Source: TMP-86 sp046347195 (GTDB lineage: Bacteria; Pseudomonadota; Gammaproteobacteria; Steroidobacterales; Steroidobacteraceae). From it: a DNA stretch of 64,000 bases. The notes below the pieces were generated by a model. The model was given only the letters and a program-made list of their open reading frames with translations, made no database searches and was not told the DNA's origin. The position numbers were made by a program, and so were the translations under genes. The stretch is from the NCBI GenBank assembly GCA_046347195.1, contig JAXMGQ010000016.1:1-64000 (forward strand), in the 5' to 3' direction. Below are positions 38,682-46,192 of this stretch, in pieces; within the stretch, counting starts at the first letter, position 1; every line of letters starts with the position of its first letter.

Positions 38682-39922
38682 GATCGATACGCCTCCCGGC
38701 CGGTGCCCTGGACGGGGATGCCCTGCGAGGCCAGGACCTCGGACTGCAGGGCGTGCATGGCCGCGGCCGCCTGGTCGATGGCGCGGATGAAGGCGAGCGA
38801 CCCCTGCAGGATGGGCGCCAGCCGCGCCTTGTCCTGGATCCGCGCCTTGGGATACTCGTGTTCGATGATGAGGAAGGTCTCGGCCGGGTCGATGTCGAGC
38901 AGTTCGCGCGCGGCAAGCTGATGGTCCAGCCAGTCCACCGTCCGGTTCTGCAGGTACGCCAGCGGATCGTGCCTGGCGGTGCCCGGCAGTTCGTGCTCGC
39001 AGAGCACCACCTGCTTCTTCCAGGCGTTCACCTGGTCGGCCGGATTGGGGCTCGGGCGGCCACCGATCCAGTCGCCGCGCTCCATGGTCTGGCCGCCGTA
39101 ACCCCAGGCCGAGACACCACGCGCGTCGATGACCTGCCCCTTCACGTGGAAGCCCGAGATGAGGAATCCATACCCCTGGTCCTTCAGGTACTGGAAGATC
39201 GAGCGGCTGTCCTGGCCCATGAGGATGGCGTGCGAGGGGTCGTAGTGGATGCGGAACTGCCCGCCCACGCCGTGCCGCTCGCAGATGCGATGCAGGGCGA
39301 TCCACGGTCCCGGTGCGTAGGCGATGTTGTTGTGCCAGCGATCCAGGGTGGTCCAGCCGGGCATCGGGCATTGCTCCACGCGGTAGGTCAGGCCGCGGGC
39401 CTTGGCCTCGCGCAGGAGTGGTACGAACTCGGCCTCGAACATCGCGAGGTTCTCGTCCATCTCGAGAGTGGGGTTGCGCCCGACGAAGCCGCACACCGCG
39501 TCGATGCCCAGCGCCACCGCCGCATCGAAGACCCGCAGCATGAAGTCGTGCTTGCGCCGGCGCAGGCCCTCATCGCCGATGAGCATGTTGTCGAAATAGG
39601 CGATGTCGGAGATGCCGACGCCCATCGCCCGCATCGCCGCCCTCACCCGCTGCGCGCGCGGGCGATCGAAGGGCTTGCGCAGGTCCAGGGTGTTGGCGAC
39701 GGGATCCAGCATGGCCTCCGCCGGGACATCGGCCAGGCTCGGGTGAACGGCGGCCGACAACTGCATGTACGGGCAATCGAGCTGCCGCGAGAACGCCAGC
39801 CACTCCTCGATGGCAAGGTCGGGATCCGGGTCCCGCCGCTCCCGCGGCGTCAGCTCCTGCAGTGCCGCGGTGAGCACGCTGAGCTTCATGGGACGGGGAA
39901 GGAAAGGCTTGGGCGACATCAT
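38678..39922 (-). CDS. sugar phosphate isomerase/epimerase family TIM-barrel protein
   Basis: 414 residues, longer than typical members. AP-endonuclease-2-like TIM barrel: SDIAYFDNMLIG, VCGFVGRNP, EFVPLLREAKARGLTYRVEQ, FRIHYDPSHAI (Asp/His metal site), FHVKGQVID and IIEHEYPKA (Glu). These are the Glu-Asp-His-Glu metal positions of the fold. ATG 39922 gives MMSPK; ATG 39889 (MKLSV) is equally plausible. It sits 90 bases after the deglycosidase-like alpha gene on the same strand and may act on the freed sugar. Confidence 0.85.
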   Translation of the reverse strand: MMSPKPFLPRPMKLSVLTAALQELTPRERRDPDPDLAIEEWLAFSRQLDCPYMQLSAAVHPSLADVPAEAMLDPVANTLDLRKPFDRPRAQRVRAAMRAMGVGISDIAYFDNMLIGDEGLRRRKHDFMLRVFDAAVALGIDAVCGFVGRNPTLEMDENLAMFEAEFVPLLREAKARGLTYRVEQCPMPGWTTLDRWHNNIAYAPGPWIALHRICERHGVGGQFRIHYDPSHAILMGQDSRSIFQYLKDQGYGFLISGFHVKGQVIDARGVSAWGYGGQTMERGDWIGGRPSPNPADQVNAWKKQVVLCEHELPGTARHDPLAYLQNRTVDWLDHQLAARELLDIDPAETFLIIEHEYPKARIQDKARLAPILQGSLAFIRAIDQAAAAMHALQSEVLASQGIPVQGTGREAYRS

Positions 39923-40012
39923 CGACTCTCCGGTGCATCAGCGCGACGGGCGCCAGCGGCCCCACCGGGCCGGCCGGCACCGGACCTCGCGGGGACGCCG
40001 CTGCGAACGCGG

Positions 40013-41038
40013 TCAGTTCATGGTGGCGCCGGCGTTCACATCCCGAATGATACGGCGGCAGAGCGCGTGATGCTGCTGAACCGCCTCGAAGCCGCTGTCG
40101 CGCGAGTAGATGTGTCCTTCCCACTCGCTCGACATGAAGCCATCGTAACCACCCTTGATGAACACCGGCAGGAGCTGCTCGTACGGGATGCTGGTCTCGT
40201 GTCCCGAGGCGTCCAGGTCGTAGAACTTGCCGTGCACGTGCACGACCTGCGGCATGATCTCGAGCCAGGCTTCAGGCTTCTGCGGACTCAGCATGCTGAA
40301 CATGACCGACAGCGAACTCGCCGCCGACGCATCCGCCTTCGCTTCGCTGGCGCGACGATTGAACTCCTCGCGCTTCCACTGTGGCTCGCCGGGCCCCGTC
40401 CAGATGGACAGCGCCAGGCTCAACAGCCCCTCCGGAACGTGGCGACTGCGCAGCATCTGCAGGTAGGAGGCCGGCAGCGAATTGGCGGAGGAACCGAAGT
40501 CGGGCACGAAGCCCAGGAATGGCGAGCGCAGCCGCGCGTACAGCTCTCGGTACTTCATCACCGGCACCGAATTCACGCCCAGCGGCGCATGGATCTCCGG
40601 GCCGATCTTGATCTCGAGCTTCTCCACCAGCGGCACCAGCCGTTCCATGACTTCGGCGGGCGCCGAGAACTGCGAGCGCACCACCGGGAAGCCCAGTTTC
40701 GCCGCGGCCCGGATCTGCGGTTCGAGATACGCCACGGCTTCCTCCGTCGACATCAGGCGGCCACGGCGGATGGCCGCATCGGCATTGATGGACAGCGCGG
40801 AGGGGATGAGCCGATGGCGGTCCATGAGTTCCTTGAACCGGTCCGCGAACTCATCCGAGACCTGCGGAAAGCCGCGGATGCTCTGGAATCCGATGATCTC
40901 CAGGCCCGGACCGATGCCCAGCTCCGCCACTTTGGCGATGAGCTGCTCGAAGCTGAGCTCGCGGGAGTGGTAGGGATTGATGAAGCTGTACAGCGTGGAA
41001 CCGAGCTTCAGTCCCCGGGGTGCGGCAGCGGCGCTCAT
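40013..41038 (-). CDS. C-deglycosidase alpha subunit-like TIM-barrel protein (second type)
   Basis: 341 residues, ATG 41038 overlapping the DUF6379 stop (ATGA). Related to the alpha subunit of C-deglycosylating enzymes (CarB/DgpB type), which release the aglycone from 3-oxo-C-glycosides by metal-assisted beta-elimination. Metal-site residues match those of the copy at 47086: Glu148 in GPEIHAP, Asp180 in FVPDFGSS, His269 in HVHGKFYD and a Glu in SSEWEG. It is otherwise quite divergent (no WGWP loop; a Lys/Ala-rich insert ~225-245), so a different glycoside is likely. Confidence 0.83.
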   Translation of the reverse strand: MSAAAAPRGLKLGSTLYSFINPYHSRELSFEQLIAKVAELGIGPGLEIIGFQSIRGFPQVSDEFADRFKELMDRHRLIPSALSINADAAIRRGRLMSTEEAVAYLEPQIRAAAKLGFPVVRSQFSAPAEVMERLVPLVEKLEIKIGPEIHAPLGVNSVPVMKYRELYARLRSPFLGFVPDFGSSANSLPASYLQMLRSRHVPEGLLSLALSIWTGPGEPQWKREEFNRRASEAKADASAASSLSVMFSMLSPQKPEAWLEIMPQVVHVHGKFYDLDASGHETSIPYEQLLPVFIKGGYDGFMSSEWEGHIYSRDSGFEAVQQHHALCRRIIRDVNAGATMN

Positions 41039-41430
41039 ACGCTCACCGGCGTGGGCGAAAGCGTCCGCGTCGCGCGCGTCACCCAGGTCAGTCCCGGGAT
41101 GTACGGCGGATACAGATTGAGCTGCAGCCCCACCTCGTGTGCCTTGGCCGGATCGGCGCCGGTCTTCACGCGGATGAACGCCGTGTCGAGCACGAACCAG
41201 GACTCCCCGACCAGATCCGGCAAGGCCGAGAGCGGGAACGTCCTGCCGTTGAGCGTCCAGGTCATGTCCTCGGGCGGCACCGGCCTGCCATCGACGCGCA
41301 GTTCCGCCACTTCGACCACCGACAGGGGCAATGCCCGGTACCACGGGATGCGGACACCCACCTCGATGTGACCGGGGAGCAGGCGGGATTCGGCCTCGCT
41401 CACCAGGCTGTGACTGAAATTGTTCTCCAA
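41035..41430 (-). CDS. C-deglycosidase beta subunit-like protein (DUF6379), second type
   Basis: 131 residues from TTG 41430 (LENNFSHSLVSEAESR), after a GGGGG ribosome-site-like run; no ATG exists at a fitting place. The pattern VGVRIPWYRALPLSVVE, DGRPVPPED and NGRTFPL follows the copy at 48120-48512 (ARLPYYRGLGLSMVE, DGEKVPRGD, RGRTWSL), a beta-sandwich family that pairs with the TIM-barrel subunit. First gene of the eight-gene operon running to 32545, under operator site D. Confidence 0.82.
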   Translation of the reverse strand: MENNFSHSLVSEAESRLLPGHIEVGVRIPWYRALPLSVVEVAELRVDGRPVPPEDMTWTLNGRTFPLSALPDLVGESWFVLDTAFIRVKTGADPAKAHEVGLQLNLYPPYIPGLTWVTRATRTLSPTPVSV

Positions 41431-41441
41431 GAGACCCCCGT

Positions 41442-41470
41442 ATAAAAAGAATCTACATTCTAGTTTGCAA
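41442..41470 (-). promoter_or_regulatory. promoter of the long minus-strand glycoside operon
   Basis: On the minus strand, TTGCAA (41465-41470) and an AT-rich TTTTAT/TTTATA (41441-41447) are separated by 17-18 bases, and that spacer is filled by operator site D. Repressor binding would exclude RNA polymerase. Boxes are imperfect, so the exact promoter is inferred. Confidence 0.45.
41447..41462. promoter_or_regulatory. TetR-type operator, site D
   Basis: AAGAAT-CTAC-ATTCTA, one mismatch to TAGAAT-N4-ATTCTA. It lies 17 bases before the TTG start of the DUF6379 gene and controls the operon DUF6379-alpha-isomerase-Gfo/Idh-subunit 3-GMC-xylB-xylA. Confidence 0.65.
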
Positions 41471-41557
41471 GTATGGGGCCGGGAGGGATGGCTCGTCAAA
41501 CATTGGAAAACCTGCCTATGGTTGACCTCCTGCGAGCGGCGGAGTTACGCTTCTGAT

Positions 41558-41573
41558 CAGAACATAAATTCTG
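41558..41573. promoter_or_regulatory. TetR-type operator, site E
   Basis: CAGAAC-ATAA-ATTCTG, a symmetric but weaker version of the consensus, 19 bases before the ATG of the secreted SnoaL-like gene. It overlaps a second palindrome, TTCTGATCAGAA (41551-41562). A TTGACC (41522-41527) with TACGCT 18 bases on could be the promoter. Confidence 0.5.
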
Positions 41574-41592
41574 TTTTCACGGGGCGTGAAGC

Positions 41593-42486
41593 ATGGGCAT
41601 CGACATCGGACGGATCGCGGCGGGCATCTGCGCGGGGTTGCTGGCCCCCATTCTTGCGAATGCCGCGGGCACGGCAGCGCCGGCCGGAGCTTCGCCGGCC
41701 AGCCTCGAGGCGCGTATCGTCCGGCTCGAGGCCGCCGTGGCCCAGGCCACGCACAAGGCCGACATCGCGCTCGACCGGCAGGAAGTGCAGAACCTCGTCT
41801 CCAACTACATGCTGCTGCACAACGCCTTCCAGGACGAGAAGATCAAGCCGCTATGGGCCCGTCGCGGAACCCCGGGCATGAGCGCCCAGTACAGCAACCT
41901 CGGCGTGTACACGCGGTACGAGAGCATCATGGCCTACCACAGTGGCCGCCCCAATCCCGTGGGCAAGCTCATCTTCCACTACGTGGCCAACCCCTCCATC
42001 CAGGTCGCCGGCGACCGCAAGACCGCGAAGGGTGTGTGGATCGCGGCCGGCGTCGAGTCAGGATTGAGTTCGCCGCAGCAGGCGGCCGGCGCCCCGCCCT
42101 TCCTCTTCGAGAAGGCCGAGCAGGAGGGCAACGAAGTCCACGGCAGGAAGGTCTGGGCCCACTGGGTGCAGATGAAGTACGGCATCGACTTCATCCGCCA
42201 GGACGGCGAATGGAAGATCTGGCATTTCCGCTGCTTCGAGGTCAGCCGCGCGCGATTCGACAAGAACTGGATCGCGCTGGCCGCGGAGGTGCAGGACAAC
42301 GCGCGCAACGACAGATTCAACGCCGACCTCATGTACCTGGGGGATGACGGCAAGCCGGTCTATATGCCCCCTGTCGACGGGCCGCCCAAGTCACTTGCCT
42401 GGCCCTACCGTCCGGATCATCCGATGGGCATGGATCCCCCGCTGCCGGTGCCGTATGCGACCTTCCAGGACACCTTCGAGTACTGA
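41593..42486 (+). CDS. secreted SnoaL-like (NTF2-fold) protein
   Basis: 297 residues. Signal peptide to about residue 25 (GICAGLLAPILANAAG), a coiled-coil segment (LEARIVRLEAAVAQATHKADIAL), then an NTF2/SnoaL_4-type domain (RQEVQNLVSNYMLLHNAFQD ... YHSGRPNPVGKLIFHYVANP ... WKIWHFRCFEVSRARFDKNW). Such folds host dehydratases, isomerases and small-molecule binding. Position behind operator E ties it to the glycoside regulon; the actual reaction is unknown. Confidence 0.82.
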   Translation: MGIDIGRIAAGICAGLLAPILANAAGTAAPAGASPASLEARIVRLEAAVAQATHKADIALDRQEVQNLVSNYMLLHNAFQDEKIKPLWARRGTPGMSAQYSNLGVYTRYESIMAYHSGRPNPVGKLIFHYVANPSIQVAGDRKTAKGVWIAAGVESGLSSPQQAAGAPPFLFEKAEQEGNEVHGRKVWAHWVQMKYGIDFIRQDGEWKIWHFRCFEVSRARFDKNWIALAAEVQDNARNDRFNADLMYLGDDGKPVYMPPVDGPPKSLAWPYRPDHPMGMDPPLPVPYATFQDTFEY

Positions 42487-42537
42487 TCACCTTCCCGCCC
42501 TGTGGAATGAGACCATTCACCGTCGAGGAATCGAACG

Positions 42538-43137
42538 ATGCGCTTCCAGAGCCTGATGACCGATCTCGGCACGCCGGCGCCGGCATTCGACCTGCCCGAT
42601 GGCGGTGGCCGCCGGCATCGATCCAGCGAGGTCGATGCGCCGCGAGGATTGCTGGTGGCCTTCATCTGCAACCACTGTCCCTTCGTCCTGCACCTGCTGG
42701 ATGAATTCGTCAGGGTGGCGGCCGAGTATCGATCGCGGGGCATCGCGACGGTGGCGATCAGCTCGAACGATGTGGCGGCCCACCCCGAGGATGGCCCGGC
42801 GCAGATGCTCGAGCTCGCGTGGGACCGGCACTTCGGCTTTCCCTATCTCTACGACGAAAGCCAGTCGGTGGCCCAGGCCTATGGCGCCGTCTGCACGCCG
42901 GATTTCTTCCTCTACGATGGAAACCGCCGCCTGTACTACCGCGGCCAGTTCGACTCCACGCGGCCCGTGACGCCGCACACCTCGGGCCGCCCGGACGCCG
43001 GTGCGCGCGCGAATGGCGCCGACCTGAGGGCTGCGCTGGACGCCCTCGCGCGCGGACAGCCAGCGCCGACGGTGCAACGGCCGAGCATGGGCTGCAGCAT
43101 GAAGTGGAAGCCGGGAAACGACCCGGACGAGCGCTGA
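42538..43137 (+). CDS. thioredoxin-fold/AhpC-TSA family protein
   Basis: 199 residues. Peroxiredoxin-like thioredoxin fold: GTPAPAFDLPDGGG, AFICNHCPFV (a CxxC at the start of helix 1), ISSNDVAAHPEDGP and GAVCTPDFFLYD (cis-Pro loop). This matches a widespread 'thioredoxin family protein' group with the CNHCPFV motif, probably a disulfide reductase or peroxidase in the cytoplasm. 51 bases after the SnoaL gene and likely co-transcribed. Confidence 0.87.
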   Translation: MRFQSLMTDLGTPAPAFDLPDGGGRRHRSSEVDAPRGLLVAFICNHCPFVLHLLDEFVRVAAEYRSRGIATVAISSNDVAAHPEDGPAQMLELAWDRHFGFPYLYDESQSVAQAYGAVCTPDFFLYDGNRRLYYRGQFDSTRPVTPHTSGRPDAGARANGADLRAALDALARGQPAPTVQRPSMGCSMKWKPGNDPDER

Positions 43138-43144
43138 GGCGCGG

Positions 43145-43801
43145 CTACTTCGCGTTCTTCGCCGGCGCGGTGGCCAGCTTCAGGTCCACCACGAGGAAGG
43201 CCAGGGCCATGAGCCCGAGATCATCGATCAACTGGTTCCAGTCGCCTTCCATCGCCGCCGGTGCGCCGAGGCCGAGGTAGCGGGCGATGCAGCCGTAGAC
43301 GACGTTGAAGCAGGTCTCCGCCGCGTGCTCGGGCTGCGGATGCAGGAACTCGGCGTGACGGTCGAGCAGGATGAGCCTGAAGTCCAGCGCATTCTGCAGG
43401 AAGGACTTGCGTCCCACCGTCCTCAGCACCTCATCCTGCACCGACTGCTGCATGAAGGCACGCAGGAGCGGCGAGTGCCGCCGCAGGTACAAGGCGAGCT
43501 CGCGCACCATGGTGGGCACGAGCGAGCGCAGCGGCAGCGCCTTGCGGCGGACGCGGTTCACCAGCATCGCGAACTCACGGTCCATCTCGGCCAGCTCGCG
43601 CGCCTGCACGGCGCGCAGCAGGTCTTCCTTGCTGTCCACCCGGCAGTAGATGGAACCGATGGACACGCGTGACTGGCGGCTGACCGCCGTGAGCGTGAGC
43701 CCATTGATGCCCTTCTCCGCCAGGATCTGGGTCGCGGCATCCAGCACCCGGTTGAACGACTGCTTGCTGCGGGCCTGCTTGGGTGCGTGTGCGTGCTCCA
43801 A
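43145..43801 (-). CDS. TetR/AcrR family transcriptional regulator of the island
   Basis: 218 residues. N-terminal helix-turn-helix (VLDAATQILAEKGINGLTL, then VSRQSRVSIGSIYCRVDSKE; the recognition helix has the usual S-x-G-x-x-Y pattern), followed by an all-helical ligand domain. It is the only regulator within the 26-48 kb island and sits at its centre, so it is the natural candidate to bind the TAGAAT-N4-ATTCTA sites, with a glycoside, 3-oxo-glycoside or aglycone as inducer. Convergent with the thioredoxin gene, 7 bases apart. Confidence 0.93.
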   Translation of the reverse strand: MEHAHAPKQARSKQSFNRVLDAATQILAEKGINGLTLTAVSRQSRVSIGSIYCRVDSKEDLLRAVQARELAEMDREFAMLVNRVRRKALPLRSLVPTMVRELALYLRRHSPLLRAFMQQSVQDEVLRTVGRKSFLQNALDFRLILLDRHAEFLHPQPEHAAETCFNVVYGCIARYLGLGAPAAMEGDWNQLIDDLGLMALAFLVVDLKLATAPAKNAK

Positions 43802-43843
43802 CGAATGCTCCTCGGAATGATCAGCGCCGACTTTTCGCGCCGC

Positions 43844-43862
43844 ATTCTAATTTTATCAGAAC
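43844..43862. promoter_or_regulatory. half-site pair before the TetR gene (site F, degenerate)
   Basis: ATTCTA and CAGAAC half sites, in the outward orientation, separated by seven bases, 43 bases before the tetR ATG. They share the half-site sequence but not the geometry of sites A-E; may give weaker autoregulation. Confidence 0.35.
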
Positions 43863-43940
43863 CTTCGTCCTGATCCGCGACGGGACCGATGCGTCACTTG
43901 CCGTTGCGAGCGAATCGCGATGTCCGGTCCGCCGGGATCC

Positions 43941-45125
43941 TCACGCTGCGGCGCCCAGCCGTCGAAGCAAGGGCAACCGGCCGATGACCAGCGCCCCGAC
44001 CAGGCTCGCAAGGCCGAACAGCGCGAACCCGGGCCGGATGCCACCCACGGGCGCAGACAGGATGGTGAACACCAGCGGGCTCAGGAATATGCCCGCCACG
44101 AGGCAAGTGCTCCACACCCCCATGCCCCGGCCGCGATGCTCCACCGGCAGGCAGTACAGCGCCCAGGTGACCAAGGCCGCGCCGGCGACGCCGTTGCCGA
44201 CCTGCTCGATGAATCCGAACACCGTGGCGGTGAGCGGATTCGTGCTCATGCCGATGCCCAGGCACCCTGCCCCCACGAAAGCCAGCGCGATGCCGATCAG
44301 CAGGGGGCCGGGCAGGCGCGCCGCGCGGGTGAAGGCCAGCGCACCCAATGGTGTGCCGATGCTCGCGATGGCGGTGTACGCGCCGATCTGTCCCGAGGAT
44401 GCCAGGCCCAGCTCGCGCAGGGCGCCGGCGATGTTCACGGGATAGGCAAAATACATGAGACTGGTGAACAGGGTGACGATGGCGATCACCGCGCCCGTGC
44501 GCCATGGAAAGGCGGTGCGGGCCGGGCCGCGCACCGACCGTGCCAGAGCGACGCCAACCGGTTCCCACACCTTCCAGGCGACGGCCAGGAACAACGGGAT
44601 CGAGATCAGGTACAAGAGGAACGGCGCGCGCCACCCGCCCTGCGCCAGCGCGCCGCCCAGGAACCAGGTGAGCGAACCCAGGCAGGCATCGATGATCCCC
44701 TGCACGCCCACCCATTGCTGCCGCCGCGGCCCGTCGTAGTAATCCCCGATGAGCGACTTGCCCACCGTCATCAGCATGCCCTCGGCCGCTCCCACGCCGA
44801 CGCGGCTGGCGAGGATGGCCCTGAGGTCATCGAGCAGAAGCGGCGCCAGGCCGCAGAGGCCATAGAGGATCAGCGCGCCGAGCAGGAGGCGGCGCCGGCC
44901 GAACCGGTCGCTCAAGGCACCCGCGATGGGTGAGAGGATCGCGATGAACACGGCGGGCAGGGTCACCAGCATCGGCACCAGCGCCTGCGCGCCGGGAACC
45001 GCCGCGAAATGCTCGTGGAACAGCGGGATGCAGGGCGCGAGCGACACCGTCGCCATGATGGGCAGGAAAGTGACCAGCGACAGGACGATGCCCTCCGTCA
45101 GTCCCGCCTCACGTCTCACGGCCAT
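43941..45125 (-). CDS. MFS transporter (island carrier 3)
   Basis: 394 residues, twelve spans, motif A as GALSDRFGRRRLLLGAL. Paralogue of the carrier at 28763-30019. Its own upstream region (45126-45230) lies back to back with the operon starting at 45282, so site G may serve both. Candidate importer for the glycoside substrate; direction of transport is not readable. Confidence 0.9.
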   Translation of the reverse strand: MAVRREAGLTEGIVLSLVTFLPIMATVSLAPCIPLFHEHFAAVPGAQALVPMLVTLPAVFIAILSPIAGALSDRFGRRRLLLGALILYGLCGLAPLLLDDLRAILASRVGVGAAEGMLMTVGKSLIGDYYDGPRRQQWVGVQGIIDACLGSLTWFLGGALAQGGWRAPFLLYLISIPLFLAVAWKVWEPVGVALARSVRGPARTAFPWRTGAVIAIVTLFTSLMYFAYPVNIAGALRELGLASSGQIGAYTAIASIGTPLGALAFTRAARLPGPLLIGIALAFVGAGCLGIGMSTNPLTATVFGFIEQVGNGVAGAALVTWALYCLPVEHRGRGMGVWSTCLVAGIFLSPLVFTILSAPVGGIRPGFALFGLASLVGALVIGRLPLLRRLGAAA

Positions 45126-45229
45126 CCAACCCCCTCGTCGATCTCACCCGCCGCCACGCCGACGCTGCGGCGCGCAGATCGCCGGTAGCCATCCTTGACG
45201 GCCGGACCCGGCTTCGATACCTTCAGGAT

Positions 45230-45245
45230 TAGAATCCCTGTTTTG
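45230..45245. promoter_or_regulatory. TetR-type operator, site G (one good half)
   Basis: TAGAAT-CCCT-GTTTTG: left half perfect, right half degenerate. It follows TTGACG (45195-45200) and a TACCTT 17 bases later, the same layout as site A, 37 bases before the ATG of the isomerase gene. Confidence 0.42.
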
Positions 45246-45281
45246 ATTTCACTTTATGCCAAAGAATCCGGCGGCGTGCAA

Positions 45282-46190
45282 ATGCTGACCACGGGCGGCG
45301 GCTCCCTCGCATCGCAGCGGCTGGGCGTGCAGGCGCACTGCCTGCGTTTCGAGATCCAGCGAGGTCTCGAACCCGCCCTCGAGGAGGTCCGCCGTCTCGG
45401 GCTCGCCGCGATCGAACTCGTCTACCTGCCCGGCTGCCGCGGCAACTGGTGGGGCGACTTCGGCGCCACCGCCGACCGATCGCCGCGCGACATCGCACAG
45501 GCCATCGCGGCGGCGGGCCTGGAATGCCCGAGCGTCATGGCCTCGCCGCAGGATCTGTGCGATGAACGGATCGCAGGCACGCTCGATTGGGTGGCCGGGA
45601 CCGGTGCGCCGGTGCTGTCACTGGCCTCGTTCGCGAAGCCCGCGCCCGGCACGAGCCGGAACTGGAGTGCCGAGTTCGACAGCCTGGACCGGCTCGCCGA
45701 CCGGGTCGCTTCCGCAGGGTTGTCCTTCGCCCTCCACACCTCGCCGGAACTGTGGGCGCCAGTCGAGGGCCGGCGGCCCTGCGATGACCTGCTGCGCCGA
45801 CTCGACCCGCGTCGTTGCCGCGTGGTGTTCGATCCTGCCGGCGCCATCATCCACGGCGAGGATCCCGCCCGCTTCCTGCAACTACGGCCCGATGCCTTCT
45901 TCGCCCTGCACCTGCGCGATGGCTATCAGCCTCCCGAGCCCGTGTTCTACCTGGCATCCGAAGCCGTGGGCGCGGGCGAGATCGACTGGGACGCGCTCAT
46001 CGTCGCGGCCGCAGCAACCTCGCTCCAGTGGTATTTCCTCGAGATGGAAGTCCCCCGCCCCGACGAGACCCTGGCCGCCTTGCGCCAGAGCATCGACTAC
46101 CTGCACACGCGACGGCTGCTGCAGCCCGATGCCGGGGCCGGCTCCCGCGCCACGACGACCGGCCTGCCTACATCACGCTCGAGGGCCTGA
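45282..46190 (+). CDS. sugar phosphate isomerase/epimerase family TIM-barrel protein
   Basis: 302 residues from ATG 45282; longer readings would run through the operator. AP-endonuclease-2-like barrel: LGLAAIELVYLPGCRGNWWG, LSFALHTSPELWAP, CRVVFDPAGAIIHGEDP (Asp/His), FFALHLRDGYQ (His) and WYFLEMEVPRPDE (Glu), the metal positions of the fold. First gene of a four-gene operon with VOC-SnoaL, alpha and beta deglycosidase genes; may isomerise the sugar product. Confidence 0.85.
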   Translation: MLTTGGGSLASQRLGVQAHCLRFEIQRGLEPALEEVRRLGLAAIELVYLPGCRGNWWGDFGATADRSPRDIAQAIAAAGLECPSVMASPQDLCDERIAGTLDWVAGTGAPVLSLASFAKPAPGTSRNWSAEFDSLDRLADRVASAGLSFALHTSPELWAPVEGRRPCDDLLRRLDPRRCRVVFDPAGAIIHGEDPARFLQLRPDAFFALHLRDGYQPPEPVFYLASEAVGAGEIDWDALIVAAAATSLQWYFLEMEVPRPDETLAALRQSIDYLHTRRLLQPDAGAGSRATTTGLPTSRSRA

Positions 46191-46192
46191 AG

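Noticed and set aside
43844..43862. Full operator upstream of tetR
   Set aside because: Half sites are present but face outward with seven-base spacing, so it was listed only as a degenerate relative
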